A stretch of 64,000 bases of DNA from Dromiciops gliroides. Its lineage: Eukaryota; Chordata; Mammalia; Microbiotheria; Microbiotheriidae. The stretch covers positions 98,076,659 through 98,140,658 of the forward strand of contig NC_057862.1 in NCBI RefSeq assembly GCF_019393635.1. Direction: 5' to 3'. Within the stretch, counting starts at the first letter, position 1. Each line of letters begins with the position of its first letter. Made by a program: the position numbers and the translations under genes. Of this stretch, positions 44,226-56,429 are shown in pieces. Below the pieces are notes generated by a model. That model saw nothing but the letters and a program-made list of their open reading frames with translations. It was not told the origin of the DNA and did no database searches.

Positions 44226-44489
44226 CGGGGAGCATTTAAAAAAAAATCTTTTAAAGAATTGTAATCATTTTGTATTTCAATGCCAGAAAATGCCACTCTC
44301 CATGGAAATTTGGCTACTTACTTTCTGAGCCATGTAAACACTGTCTGTGGTGAAGGCTCAAAGATTCCACTGGATTTTGGCAAACAGGTGGGATTCTCAA
44401 ATCTTCTCTATGGTGCCCAAGTAATTGGTCTCTGTTCCCACTCCAGAGACCTTCATTGGCCATCCTGGCTCCAGGCCTTGATTGTTGAT

Positions 44490-44640
44490 TAATCATGCCT
44501 GGAATCACATTTACTATCTGTGTGATATGGGGCAAATCACTGAACTTTTTTGGGTTCTAGTTACTTTGTCTGTAAAACAGAGGTGTTGGACTAGATAGGT
44601 ACCTTCCAGCTCAAGCTCTATGACCCTGGCTATTCTTTAT
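44490..44640 (+). repeat. MIR
   Basis: Reads tactatctgtgtgatatggg, then ttactttgtctgtaaaacag and gactagataggtaccttcca. Confidence 0.65.
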
Positions 44641-44959
44641 CATTCTCCCAGAGAAGCCAACGTGACTTGCATGGAGATCGTTTCTGTCAGAATAAGAGCA
44701 GCTTGCTTCAATAGCTTGTGATGCAAGAAGGACTGAATGGAATCTCCTTGGGTACTAACTGCTCCTTCAGGTTCAAGATGAAAGAGCAGGCAGAGAAAGT
44801 CATTCCCAACTGTGGTAGTTCCAGCCAGGGAATAAGAGGGGACTGTTAGAGCTGTCAGACACTATTTAGTAGTTCTGAGATCTGGCCAATAACTTAATAT
44901 ACTAGGGTATAGGTGGAATTCCCATCTAGGAAGCAAGGTAAGTGGAAATTCTATGCTTA

Positions 44960-45290
44960 TTGTATCAAAGGATTTTAGTGCTGGAAGGGGTCTTGGACAT
45001 CATCTAGTTTTACAACTCTCCCTCAAGAAACTGAGACCTGTAATTTCATCCATATAGGAAGCTCCTGGTAAAAACAAAAGCAAACAAAAGCAACTTCTCC
45101 TCCCAGTGAAAATTAGTGCATTTCTCTGTAATTTATAGTTTTAGGCAGTTGTCTTGGGCACTGATACCTTGAGTTGACCCATCTAGGGTCACATAGTCAC
45201 TATGTATCAGAGGCAGTATTTGAACCCAAGTCTTGCTGACTCTGCATACATCTTTCTGTTCACTGCACCATAGTGCTTCTAATGTCCTAT
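44960..45290 (-). repeat. MIR, two blocks
   Basis: The left block (gtgctggaaggggtcttgga) and right block (ctagggtcacatagtcacta, tttgaacccaagtcttgctg) flank about 100 bases of other sequence. Confidence 0.6.
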
Positions 45291-46299
45291 TGTCAGTAAT
45301 AAAGTACTTGCCATCTCCCAGAAGTTGAGAAGGGTGTTCATAGGATTGCAGGCTGGTTTTTTGGTTTTTTTAGTTGGTTGGTTGGTTTTTTTGTAGCAAT
45401 CTAAAGCTTGTTGTAAAAATCTGCTTTTGAGGGAGTGTTGGAATCTTCACAGAGAGACCATGAGAACTTGCTGTTGTTTTGGTTAAAAGTTTCAAACACT
45501 GAGGATCAGCATTCCCTAAAATAATTTTTTCCCATTGACCTATTGGCTTTTTAGTGGGCCAGCTTCCATCTCCCACCCATCTGATGTTGGTTTGGTGCAA
45601 GATAATTGTAAACAGCTCTGGCTAAAAGCAAATCTTGCAGTATTATGGGATCTATGTGCAGCTCCCACACTGTATGCCCACTGTCTTATTTGTACTTGGA
45701 AAAACACTAGTTATTTTTTCAGATGAAGAATTTGTTGGTTCTTAGATCACTTCCTCTTAAGGGATCCCCTCCCAATCTTCCCTCCCCCTACTAGGAGCAC
45801 ACTTTATTCTCTCATCCTTGTAACTGAGGGAGACGGTATAGATTCTCCTCAGTATTAGTCAAGTAGCATTTAGGTTTCTGCTTGTGTGATGTGAAGAATG
45901 GGGGAATACCAGGAAGCCTCCAAAGTTTCAGAAGATAATAAAATGTTCGATGGTTTTAAAAAAAAAAAAAAGCAAATTGGCAACTTATATGCTCTTTTGT
46001 TTGTCTGTCCCTGGTCCATTAGCAGGTTAGAGTAAGGCCAATGGTGTGGGTACAGTCCCCATTTGGGACAGCTAACACTACTCTATTTCCAAACCAAAGG
46101 CTTTAGCTCCTAAACCTGCCCAAATTGCTTCACAAATGCTCCTCCATAGACAGGAAAGGGACCAGTTGATGGCTCAGGGAAAATTCATCCTTGCTCCGAG
46201 AAGAATAACTTTTTGGTTCTTTAAAGGAATTTCTGGCAATACTGGAAAAAGTAGGGAGGAGAATTACTTTGAGGAGGAGAGTGAATTCTCCTTGCTTCT
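45291..46299. other. Unassigned sequence, 1 kb
   Basis: No repeat family or exon recognised, apart from short T/G and A runs. Confidence 0.35.
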
Positions 46300-46445
46300 C
46301 AAGTTGGATTTGAAGTCAAAGGGCCTAGGTCTGAATTTCTATTCTGTTGTTATCTGTGTAAATTTGCACAAGCTAACCCTCCTGGGCCTCCTTTTCCTCT
46401 TCTGTAAACTAGATAACACCTGAGGTTTCTCCTAGTTCTAAGTTT
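46300..46445 (+). repeat. MIR fragment
   Basis: Reads ggatttgaagtcaaagggcc, then cctcttctgtaaactagata. Confidence 0.55.
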
Positions 46446-46629
46446 ACAATTCCATGAACTTATGTTCCTTGTAGCATTATTTATTGTGAGCCAAACACAA
46501 ATGGATATACAATTGCCTATAGGCTTTTGTGAGGAATGGCAATTTCTAATGCTGAGCATTTCTCTTCTCTCTTGTTAAGGAGTTACTACTGACCATGCAC
46601 AAGAATTGAGCCCAGTATTGTTTGCCATA

Positions 46630-46690
46630 AACAAATATTAATTTAGTTCTTACTCTATGTCAGGAATTTTGCTAGGTGCTGGATCAAGGT
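46630..46690 (+). repeat. Family D head fragment
   Basis: Reads agttcttactctatgtcagg, then attttgctaggtgctgg. Confidence 0.45.
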
Positions 46691-47390
46691 CAGCTCATTC
46701 CTAATGGTTGCTAAGACCTCTTCCAAGGTCATATTGATGTTATTCCACAGAGGATCCAGTTGTCTCATTCAGAATGACTCTGAACTGATTTGCTTGGAGC
46801 TGGCATATTTTCCAACCAAATCAAGGTTTGAAAGACTTTTGGAGAAAGTTAGGACAACCCCTAGTGGGGATATTAGCCAATTAAAGGTTGGAAGGCAATG
46901 TCAAATTCCCATATAGTTCACTCCAAGTTTTAATGCTTGGATTAAATGTGCATGTATGTAATTCAGGCGAGAAAAGAATAAACTTAACATTCTACCTTGG
47001 AATGGAATATTCCCCATAACTTGCCTTAAAAAAAACCATTATCGAGTGTGAAAACAGTTAAGATTTAGGAGGAAACAGCTGGCTGGCAGAGATCCTGGTG
47101 GGTCTCGAACAAGATTCTGCTGTGTCATTAATGACTTTATTCAATTTACTTCCCCACAAACACACTTGGCAACTTAGAGTTCTTGTGGCTGAGAAATTCT
47201 ATCCATCCAGCGGCAGCAGGAGCAGGCCTCAGCTTAGTCCTGGAAATTAGTCCCTCCATTCTCTTCAGGATAAACCACAGAACCAGACATCCCTGATGGG
47301 TACCTTGAGCAACTAACTTGAGTAGATGCTATTAGTTTCCTTTCTCAGGACCTCCTATCCACAGGTGATATGGTGGTGGTGATGATAACT
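46691..47390. other. Unassigned sequence
   Basis: A 70-codon open frame at 46704-46916 has no family signature. Nothing else is recognised. Confidence 0.35.
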
Positions 47391-47399
47391 CAAGTATAT

Positions 47400-47645
47400 T
47401 ACATATATCTCACTGCCCTCCATTATTTAATTAGAGTTTCATAATTCTGGGAGGGAGTTAACAAAGGTATTGTTGTTCTCCATTTTACAGGTGAGGAAAT
47501 GGAGTCTTTGAGAGATGTAGTGAACAAAGGTACACATCTAATAACACGGCATAGTGAAAAGAGAACCAGATCTGGATTCAAAGGGCCTGGGTTCCCATTG
47601 TGTCTCAGAGACAACCTGTTTGACTTTGCCTGACAGAGGTTAAGT
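47400..47645. repeat. MIR fragments, both strands
   Basis: A minus-strand piece at about 47440-47540 (ttttacaggtgaggaaatgg) and a plus-strand piece at about 47550-47645 (ctggattcaaagggcctggg). Confidence 0.5.
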
Positions 47646-47649
47646 GTTT

Positions 47650-48300
47650 TATTCAATCAGTCAGCAAGTCAAATAAATATTTATTAATTGCTTATTATGT
47701 TCTAGACACTATGCTAGATACTGGTGACACAAAGAAAGGCAAAAACATTCTCTCAAGGAGCTCACTGTATAATAGGGTAAACAACACGCAAACATCTATG
47801 TACAAACATATACAGTGATACAGACATATATACAAGATCTATACAGCATAAACTGGAGGTTATCTTAAGCACTAGAATTGAGGGAAACTGGGAAAGGCTT
47901 CTTGGGTTTTAGCTGAGACATGAAGGAAACCAGAAGGTAGAGAGGAAAGGAGAGAATTTGAGGCATGGGGATGGTCGTTGAGAAGGCATGGAGTCAGGAG
48001 ATGGGGTGTTGTGTGTGAAGAACAGCATCGAAACCAGGACACAGTATCTGAGTCTGTGGACAGGTGGAGGGGGTGTTATGGCAAGACCTGTGCTTCAGGA
48101 AGGTCACATTGGTAACTGACTAGAGGATGGACTGGAGTAGGGAGAGATTTGAGTCAAGGGAAACAACCAGCAGACTATGGCGATAGTCCAAGATTGAGGT
48201 GAAGGCTTCCACTAGAGAGGTAGCCATGTGTGAGACAAGAGAAGGTGGCATGTACAAGAAATTTTGCAAAGGTAGAATAGACTGCACTTGGCAACTGATT
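47650..48300 (+). repeat. Family D interspersed repeat
   Basis: Reads aattgcttattatgttctag, tctcaaggagctcactgtat, gggaaaggcttcttgggttt, aggatggactggagtaggga and gcaactgattggctattggg, the same order as at 16896 and 35521. Confidence 0.7.
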
Positions 48301-48474
48301 GGCTATTGGGGGTGGGGAGTGGAGTGGATGAGAGTTTTTAACTGTAAAAATGAGGGGCTTGGATGAGATGGCATCTAAGGTACCTTCCAGTTTTAGATCT
48401 ATGATTCCAATTGGCAGACTCAAACCCAGGGCTTTGGATTCCCAAATCCAGTGTTCTTCCTGCTATATACCACA

Positions 48475-48640
48475 ACCCAGAATCATAGATTTATAGAACT
48501 AGAAAATGTCTTAGGAGTTATCTACTCCAACTCTCTCATTTTACAGATGAAGTAACTGAGATCTAAATAAGTTAAATGATTTGCCCAAGTCACACAGCAA
48601 GTATCCAAATCTAAGTTGTTGCTGTTATATTCACTGCCTG
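48475..48640 (-). repeat. MIR
   Basis: Reads cattttacagatgaagtaac and tgatttgcccaagtcacaca. Confidence 0.7.
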
Positions 48641-48764
48641 TTGCTAGTATATGGAGTATCATTATCAACTTAACTAAACATCATCCTTGCTCTTGTTAGC
48701 CCTAGCTAATCCATTTTCCTGCTATGCATTTCTGTTGGAAATGGTCACTGTTCTTCCTCGTCCT

Positions 48765-48816
48765 TTCTATGTGTGCACATGTGTGCGTGTGTATGTGTGT
48801 GTGCGTATGTGTGTTA
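48765..48816. repeat. Imperfect (TG)n microsatellite
   Basis: TGTGTG with CG and AT interruptions. Confidence 0.85.
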
Positions 48817-48827
48817 ACTGCTTACAG

Positions 48828-49036
48828 AAGCAGTGTGACACAGGGAATAGAGTGCTGGTTTTGGATTCTGGAAAAAACTAGGTTCAAGCACTAATTCTGA
48901 CACAAGTTAGATGTGTGATTTTGAGCAAGTCACATCTTACTACCTCCAGGCAACTTTCTAAGACTATAGCTTGCCATCAGAGGAGTATCTGCAGCTGGAA
49001 GTCCCTATAGTCATGAAATTATAGGTCAAGATTAAA
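48828..49036 (+). repeat. Older CORE-SINE (family C)
   Basis: Head gaagcagtgtgacacaggga, CORE gattttgagcaagtcacatc, tail ccaggcaactttctaagact, as at 7011-7470. Confidence 0.65.
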
Positions 49037-49615
49037 CAAAACAAAAAACTCAGCAATTATAAACCTTCTCAACTAATTTAGGAAAAATTGAGCTTGGCAG
49101 TCAATGTTGAATTTTTATTATCCCTTTCCTGAGGAGACTCTGAGGAACTAATTTGATTCAAGGGCCTTGCAGGTCAGGAGCATATGACTAGCTCCCACAT
49201 TTTTGGGTTGTTTTTGTTTTGTTACTAGTATGGAGCTTTCTGTCCAGGCTCCCCTGCTTTGCCAAGGGTGGGGCATACGGGTCAGGGAACTGAATCTAAT
49301 CCAAGTCTTGTGAGTGTGGGCAGGAGACTCTCCAGTTTATTTGGATGTGGGCTCAAAGCAGGTAGAGAAAAAATCTTGGTCTGTTTGAGCAGAAATCCCC
49401 AGGAGACATTTTTCAGCAAAAGGCTGAAAAAAAAACCCCTTTCACACAGTACCATGCAAATGACTGTATTAACCCATCTTGTCACCTCATTAGATGGCAC
49501 AGTAAAAAGTCTTGATTTCTGATGTGTTCCTGATGTTACAGATGAAACTCACAACTCTAAAATGCTATGCTTCTGTCATCTGGTTCCTGACAACTAGCTG
49601 GTTGTGCACTGTTCT
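49037..49615. other. Unassigned sequence
   Basis: Overlapping open frames near 49259-49522 on both strands lack family signatures. Confidence 0.35.
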
Positions 49616-49619
49616 TTTA

Positions 49620-50000
49620 TTGGCCCTTTCATACGAGGATTTCAAAGCACTTTGCAAGCTATGAATTAAGCTTCAGAGCTGTTCTTCACTGCATGAAGTA
49701 TCGTTTCTTTCTCTCAAATGGCTATAATAACAGCATTGATTTTAATACATTGGGTTGACAGAGTTCTTTTCTTGCAAGAAGTTCAAAGAATGCCTCCTAA
49801 AGTTAGCTCATTAGTCCTCACCATTAATTGAGAGGTAAGAGGAGAGAACAGTCCTATCCCAATCATTCACATTTTAATAAAGGAAACGTTGAGATCCAGG
49901 GAAGTCGGGGAGTTTGCATAATGTCACAAACCCAGTACCTTGGCAGATCCAGGACTGTAACCTGGGTTTCTTAGTGTTCTTTCCACTAGGGTATTAAAGG
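49620..50000 (-). repeat. MIR
   Basis: Reads ttcaaagcactttgcaagct at the tail side; the body near 49860-49995 has gagatccagggaagtcgggg and tgtaacctgggtttcttagt. Unmatched sequence lies between. Confidence 0.55.
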
Positions 50001-50204
50001 AGCTGCCAGAATTTGATCCCGAGTAACCCAGAATCTTTTTACATTTCTAATTATTTTCTCCTTAAAGGGCAAAGTTAAAATTATTTATTCCTCACTAACT
50101 GGAAATTCTCAGGGCTAGTCTTGAGCTAGCTAAAATCCTTAAAGCTAAGGTAAGATGAAACAAGATTTAAAGTTGCTTTTGCCTGGTTATTAGTTTGGTG
50201 GGGT

Positions 50205-50610
50205 CGCAAGACCTGAGTTCCAGTACTGGCTTTTTGTCATCTATCTCTGATGTTGTTTCCTTAGAATATAAGCTCCTTCCTAATGAAAACATTTCAAACT
50301 AGTCTGAGAAGTACCTTGAGGGTCGGGCTTATTTAGGTTTTTTACCTTCATATGGTTCTAGCAGGCTGCCTGGTATATAACAAGGACTTGGTATGTATGT
50401 GCTTGTGGATTATCAATTTATGTGACCTGGACCAATCCCTTAAATTCTCTGAGCCTCAGTTTCCTTATCTGTAAATTAGGGATGATAATCATCGCTGCCT
50501 TGTTTTCCTCACAGAGCTGTCCTGAAGGAGGAAAAAAAGATAATTTATATGACAGCTTTTAGTAAAACAGCAAAGCACTAGGCAGATGCAAGGAATTATG
50601 ATTTATTTCA
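50205..50610 (+). repeat. MIR with an internal L2-like piece
   Basis: MIR head (agacctgagttccagtactg), L2-like text at 50265-50415 (atataagctccttcctaatg, ctgcctggtatataacaagg), then MIR core and tail (ctctgagcctcagtttcctt). Confidence 0.6.
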
Positions 50611-51041
50611 AGATCCAGTGTCAGGAAATATAATCCCAGGGGTGCTAAAAGTTACCTCCACTAATGAATGCCAGCATCACTTGCTAATTAGCTGATGCCT
50701 AATTCCAGTTACTAGAGCATTTATGACCAATTAATATCAGAGAAGACAGGCCCTCTTGATAGATTAGAACCACAGGGTCCCCTGGGCAGGAGTGGATCTG
50801 TTTAGAGTTGAATGATAAACTCACAGCTGGGAGCTGGAGGCTTAAGAAAGCAGACTCATTCAGGCTGGTGGAATTCATTCCAGTTCAGTGTAGAAATTCT
50901 TCCCCTTCCATGCCAACATGCCTGCCTATGTGCATGAATGCATTCATTCTCCATAGCAGCGATCATTATAATCCTGCTGTAACCAACAGGATCGGTGCTC
51001 AAATGGCCAGGGCCAGAATTTGGCTATAGGAATAAGATTAG
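50611..51041. other. Unassigned sequence
   Basis: No feature recognised. Confidence 0.35.
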
Positions 51042-51188
51042 AGGGGGCAACTAGGTGGTGCAGTGGATAAAGCACTGGTCCTGAATTCAGGAGGAACTGA
51101 GTTCAAATCCAGCCTCAGACACTTGACACTTACTAGCTGTGTGACCCTAGGCAAGTCACTTAACCCTCATTGCCCCCCCCCAAAAAAA
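51042..51188 (+). repeat. CORE-SINE (tcattgccc type)
   Basis: Plus-strand copy with head gggggcaactaggtggtgca and a C-run then A tail. No convincing target duplication was found. Confidence 0.85.
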
Positions 51189-51594
51189 GAGTAGAATGGA
51201 TGCTCCCTGTCCTGAATGGGCTGTAGTTGGGCTGGGCTCTGTAGCCCCTGGATCTAGGTGTTGTTCTTTAAGGGAAGAAGCTCTGGCAATTTTTTATTTA
51301 AGTTGGATCTGATTGGGATCTTGGTGTTGGGCATAGCTTTCCCAAGCTTCTCTTCTTGTGCCACAAAGCTAGGGAGATGTCCCTGAGAGTACTTCTGCTC
51401 AATCCATTTAATCCTCTTGTGGGGCAATACTCTCTGGAGTAAAAGAGCTCCCTTGAGACAACATCCTTTTGCCTTAGGATGCCTTTTGCCTTATGGCAAA
51501 GGGAAGCTTTATCTGGATTGGTGGCTGTCAAAAAATAACAATAATACTTTAAAAATGGCTTTTAAAAAATTTGGAGGCCTTTAAAAAATTTCAT

Positions 51595-51770
51595 TTTGAG
51601 TCTGTAGAATATCCCTATGAGGTAGGTTAGGAAGGATATGTTATTCTTATTTTTCAGATGGGGAAAATGAGTCACAGGTGTGTTAATAACCAACTCAGGG
51701 TCATACTGCATATTAGTTTGGAACTAATGCCAGAACCTCTTTCTCCAGCTCCAGAGTTTGTTTTTTTTCC
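51595..51770 (-). repeat. MIR fragment
   Basis: Reads tccctatgaggtaggttagg and tttttcagatggggaaaatg. Confidence 0.6.
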
Positions 51771-52045
51771 CCTTAAGGCTGTGCTGCTTATGCAGATAAC
51801 TTCAGTCATTGTTTATTACGTGACCTATCACCATCAAAGAGCTGTGTAGGGTAGATCATACCCAAAGCATTGTCATTGTTCCCCAGTTACATTGGATGCA
51901 GTCCTTGGCCATGTTTAAGTCTGTACATAATTGCCTCCCATTTTACTATCACGGTTGGGAAGAGTATTTGAGGTAGCGATATACCCATTAGATCCACAAA
52001 ATAAATATCTGGAGTAAAATAGCAATGGGATGCCAACTTTGTTTT

Positions 52046-52187
52046 GTTTTTTGAGGGGCAATGAGGGTTAAGTGACTTGCCCAGGGTCACACAGCTAGTA
52101 AGTATCAAGTGTCTGAGGCCGGATTTGAACTCAGGTCCTCCTGAATCCAGGGCCGGTACTTTATCCACTGCACCACCTAGCTGCCCC
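52046..52187 (-). repeat. CORE-SINE (tcattgccc type)
   Basis: Minus-strand copy. Target duplication tgccaactttgtttt at 52031-52045 and 52188-52202 is perfect. Confidence 0.95.
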
Positions 52188-52202
52188 TGCCAACTTTGTT
52201 TT

Positions 52203-53159
52203 GGAAAGGGTGCTCACATGTAGCCATTATAGGAAAGGTTGGTTATATGTAAAATTCCAAACTGCTGTGATAAGATTCTAAGCCTCTGCAATAGGATTCT
52301 AAACATTTGGTGAGTCCAGTCGAGAAGTCAGCCCCTCTGAAATAATGTGGAACAGTGGAAATGAGCAGGCACAATTCCCAGACTGACTTTCTGCTGGAGG
52401 GTCGAAGGCTATGTGTCAGTATTGGGAAAGGGAAAGAGCTAAGCTCATGCAGTTGAAAGTTCTGGTTAAGTTTCATTTCCCTACTCATCTGCCTAGCAGA
52501 AGAGGGCCAGAGCCCTCAGCTGTGATTGTTCCCCAGTGCAAGCTCTGTGCTCTGGTTTAAGTCCATTTTCCTGTTGTGGAGGTACTGCAGCACATAGCCA
52601 ATGTGCCAGGTTCTCTACCTTTGTTCTTGCTTGGCACAGCTTCCCCTTGTTTCACTGATGATTCATCTTCTAACTTGTTCTTGAAGCCCCACCTTCTTTG
52701 CTAAGGTTTCCCTAGTGGTTCCAAACTTGGATTTCTTCCTTCTCTGCCTTTACTTGTACTTATTACCTCTGATGACGAAAGCACTTGTTCTCCAGTTATT
52801 TCATGTATATTGATAGCTTCCTGGATCTCAATAGCATATCAATTACAGTGTGAGCTATTCTGGAACAGAGACTATGTCTTCTGCCATGCTCATTGTTCAG
52901 AATTCTCTTTGTAGTATTGGCACAGAGAGAGCAGTTGGGTACTTGATTGATATTTTCATTGGGCACTATTCTACTAGTTTCTGAAAGAGAGAGCAATGAC
53001 CAATGGGTAGGATTTCTATCCAGTGAAAGGAATAACCTCATACTTGGAGCTATCCAACAATTACTATACTAGCTAATGGTTTCCTATGAACAGATTTTTT
53101 GAGAGACCACTGGTCAAGTGTACCATGGAAGGGATTTGAGCTTGAGATGAGTTCATAGA
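52203..53159. other. Unassigned sequence, about 1 kb
   Basis: Some MIR- or L2-like words, but no element or exon could be bounded. Confidence 0.35.
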
Positions 53160-53312
53160 TTGACAGTTGGAATAGAACCTTCTTTCATTTTATAGAGGCC
53201 CAAAGAATGCTTACCCAAGGTCATATATTTAGTAAGCAGCAGAGGCATCTTTGCCAAGAAAAACCCCACATGGGGCCACAAAGAATCAGACATGACTGAA
53301 CAACAACAACAA
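53160..53312. repeat. MIR piece joined to a family B SINE tail
   Basis: A minus-strand MIR-like piece (53170-53240) is followed by the plus-strand family B tail catctttgccaagaaaaacc, ggggccacaaagaatcagac and an AAC run. Confidence 0.55.
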
Positions 53313-53494
53313 AACCCCCCCAAAACTCTAGGATTCTGTAATTCTGTCATGTGGACCAAAAAACATCCCAAAACAAAAGCCCCAACAAGCATTATGAATC
53401 TTGTGTTGAGACAATAAACTTTACTGCTGTTGAGGGCTGCAAGGATGGGATACTAGAGAAAGTTATTTATCCCTGGGCCAGTTCCGTTTATGGT

Positions 53495-53620
53495 AATAAT
53501 TCTACTTAGATTGTGAGATTCTTGAGCATAGGGACTACTTAATTTTTATCTTTGTGTTCCCACTGTCTAGTACAGTGCTTGGCACATAGTAAATAATAAA
53601 TGCTTATTTGATTTATTTCA
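53495..53620 (+). repeat. L2 3' end
   Basis: Reads agattgtgagattcttgagc, tctttgtgttcccactgtct and cttggcacatagtaaataat. Confidence 0.75.
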
Positions 53621-54289
53621 ATTATAAAGCTCTTTCCAGTTTCCTTTCCCAATGTAAATAGTAATATTAGCTCTACAGATCCTACTCGGCTGCAACTGCT
53701 TAGTCATGACAGATATATGATACTTGTGTCATGATATGATATGTTACATGATATCTAAGCCTTTGGGGTAAGAGGCTGGTCATTTGAAAGAAGATAGGTT
53801 CATGGTTTCCCAGTATTACAAGTTGGTGGAAAAATCAGGGGAATATATCACCTACCATTTAGCAAAGAAATCTGTCCATAAGTAATTTTCAGCCACATGC
53901 CATTCTAACTCAACAGCTGTATCCCTTTTATTGGCAAATTTTCCAAATGATGAATGTCATCCATCCACACTTGCAGGCAAGCATTAAATAGAGGCTTTGG
54001 ACAAATGACAAGGAAACAATGGTCCTTCTGAGAGTCCGGAGTAGTCCCCGAAAATGAAATCAGTTCATCATTCTGGGCTGGGTTAGTGTCACAGAAAAGA
54101 TGCCATTGATTCAGTGAGTAAGGCAAAGGACAGTATTGAAGAGAGGATGGCTTAGTACAGAGAGAGAACAGAAAAAAGGAGGGAATTCATGAGTGTTAGA
54201 AAAAGGTCTGGAATAATCACAATGTGAACTTATTTCAGTTCTCAAATACTAGTCTTCCAAATGGATATTTACAGAGCAGCATAGCATTT
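53621..54289. other. Unassigned sequence
   Basis: No feature recognised. Confidence 0.35.
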
Positions 54290-54500
54290 CATACATTTAC
54301 AAAGCACTTTCTAAAACATACATATTTTATAAAAATATAATTAGATCAGGAAATAAACTTAGAGATAAGATATTCTGACTCACTCCTTTTTTAAATGAAG
54401 AAACCAGAGAGGTGATGAAATGACTTTTCCAAGGTCATGTGGCTAGCTAGTGGCAGAGCTGAGACTAATTAGGTCTCCTCACTCCAGTGTTCTCCCTGAG
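54290..54500 (-). repeat. MIR
   Basis: Reads acatttacaaagcactttct, cttttccaaggtcatgtggc and agagctgagactaattaggt. Confidence 0.65.
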
Positions 54501-54514
54501 AACAGAAGTGGAAT

Positions 54515-54670
54515 GAATGAATGAAAAAGTATATTCAACACAATGTGTCAAAAACTGTGCTAAGTGCTGAAGAAACAAATAGAAAATGCAATGTAGTCTC
54601 TACAGTGAAGAAGTTCACACTATAATTAAGGGAGATAAACAACACTTTAAGATAAAATATACAGTGAGTT
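54515..54670 (+). repeat. Family D 5' fragment
   Basis: Reads aaactgtgctaagtgctgaa, tagtctctacagtgaagaag and aagggagataaacaacact. Confidence 0.55.
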
Positions 54671-54959
54671 AGATCAGTGAAGGAGTACTAGCCTCTGAGC
54701 CAAGCTATTCTCTGTGGATGTATGTCTTCTCTATACTAAAAGTTCAGACCAGGCTTTAATAAGTAAACCCTGATTTTCATTGGATATGTATCTCTTGTGG
54801 ACCCATCAAGACTGAATTGACTTTTAGAACAAAGGTTGAAAAGTGACTACCTAGATGTGTATAAATGTTTTGTTTTGGGGTTTTTTGGTTTTTTGTTTGT
54901 TTTTGGTATGTCTACTTGAAGACAATTTAAAAGGATTCCCAACAGTTGCCTATATTTTA

Positions 54960-55100
54960 TTTATTTTTTTGTGGGGCAATGAGTGTGATTTGCCCAGGTT
55001 CACACAGCTAGTAAGTGTCAAGTGTCTGAGGTCAGATTTGAACTCAGATCCTCCTGAATCCAGGGCCGGTGCTTTATCCACTGTGCCACCTAGCTGATCC
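54960..55100 (-). repeat. CORE-SINE with small internal deletion
   Basis: Minus-strand copy. Target duplication agttgcctatatttta at 54944-54959 and 55101-55116 is perfect (16 bp). This is the last young SINE in the window. Confidence 0.95.
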
Positions 55101-55375
55101 AGTTGCCTATATTTTAAATGGCAATCTTGCTTTGGACAGGTGTGCTGTATAACAATTCTAATGTCAGTTACCTTTTAATGAGCTCCTCATTCTTAAAAGC
55201 CTTTATCAGTCATCCATCCCTGTATGGGGTTGTGTTATGTAATTCAAGCTATATATAGCACCTGCCCTCTGGAAGCTTTCAATTAAAGACAAGCCCAGGA
55301 ACAGAGAACAGAGAGAGGGAGAATCTAGAAATGTTGCATAAAATAGATATGTTTAATAAGAAAAATAGACCAAGT

Positions 55376-55625
55376 GTTTGATGACTTGATGGATAGAGTG
55401 TAGGAGTTGGAGTCAGTAAGATCAGTTCCTACCTCAGCCATTGTATGATCCTGGCAAGTCACTTAACCTCTTTGTGCCTCTGTTTCTTCATCTGTAAAAT
55501 GGGGGTAACAATAGCACCTTTCAGGGTTGATGTGAGGGGAAAATAAGATAATATTCATAAAGCACTTTGAAAACCTAAAGCCATACATAATGCTACCTAT
55601 TAACATTGTTTTTATTGTTATTCTT
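55376..55625 (+). repeat. MIR, nearly full length
   Basis: Head gatggatagagtgtaggagt, core tggcaagtcacttaacctct, and tail attcataaagcactttgaaa. Confidence 0.8.
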
Positions 55626-56224
55626 ATTACTATTACCTATTACTATTCAGCAAAGAAAATGTGTGGGGAGTTGCTAACCAGATTGGGCAGAGCCAGGGGA
55701 AATCATCATTTATGTTCCTGGCATTTCACAATCCTTTTAGTAGATAGGTAAATGGGGACTTCTTAGTGGAGAGTTCATCCTCTTGAAACCCCAAACTGAA
55801 TCTAACAGTTGTTGCCTCAGGATACTATCCTCACCCAGAAGGAAATGGCTATTGAGAAGACAGACAGTGGAAAGGGGGTTAGGAATCTGGCTCCAGCCTC
55901 CTTCCAGATTGTGTAAATCAAGATTCCTGGCTAGTATCAAGATTCTTTTTTTTCTTCTTCTTACAAAGGGATAACAAAAAGTATTTGCCACATAAAACAA
56001 GCAAAGCTCCATAAAGTCTCAACCAATGAAATCACTTTTTCTTCCTACCCCAAGAGTCTTCTGGCCCCATCTGATTCCTACTCTCTAAGGAGTTATAGAG
56101 TACAGGAATATGGGGTTTGCTTAAGAAAACATACCCATTTTTATCCCACTCTTGAGATTTTGTCAGTACTTATTAGGGGGGAAAGGTGTGTTTTCTTTAG
56201 AAATTTCTTTTAGTTGTGGCAACA
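55626..56224. other. Unassigned sequence
   Basis: A 91-codon minus-strand open frame (55737-56012) has no family signature. Confidence 0.35.
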
Positions 56225-56415
56225 CAGAGTTGATTCCTTAGTCAAGAAACCTGGGTTTGAATCCTGCCTTTGGCACTTACTAGTTGGTGGCAAAGGACAA
56301 GTCGTGTAATCTCTTTGGGTCCCTAATATTGTCACTGGGAAGGCATGTATTGTCTACTTCACAGGGTTTTTTGTACAGATAATCAACATTTATCAAGTGC
56401 CTATTATGTGTGAGG
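56225..56415 (+). repeat. MIR fragment followed by a family D-like word
   Basis: Reads aagaaacctgggtttgaatc and acaagtcgtgtaatctcttt, then acatttatcaagtgcctatt near 56387. Confidence 0.5.
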
Positions 56416-56429
56416 TAGGGACAATGCTT

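Noticed and set aside
651..55100. tRNA-like A and B boxes in many places
   Set aside because: They belong to SINE heads, not to tRNA genes; no cloverleaf with acceptor stem was seen.
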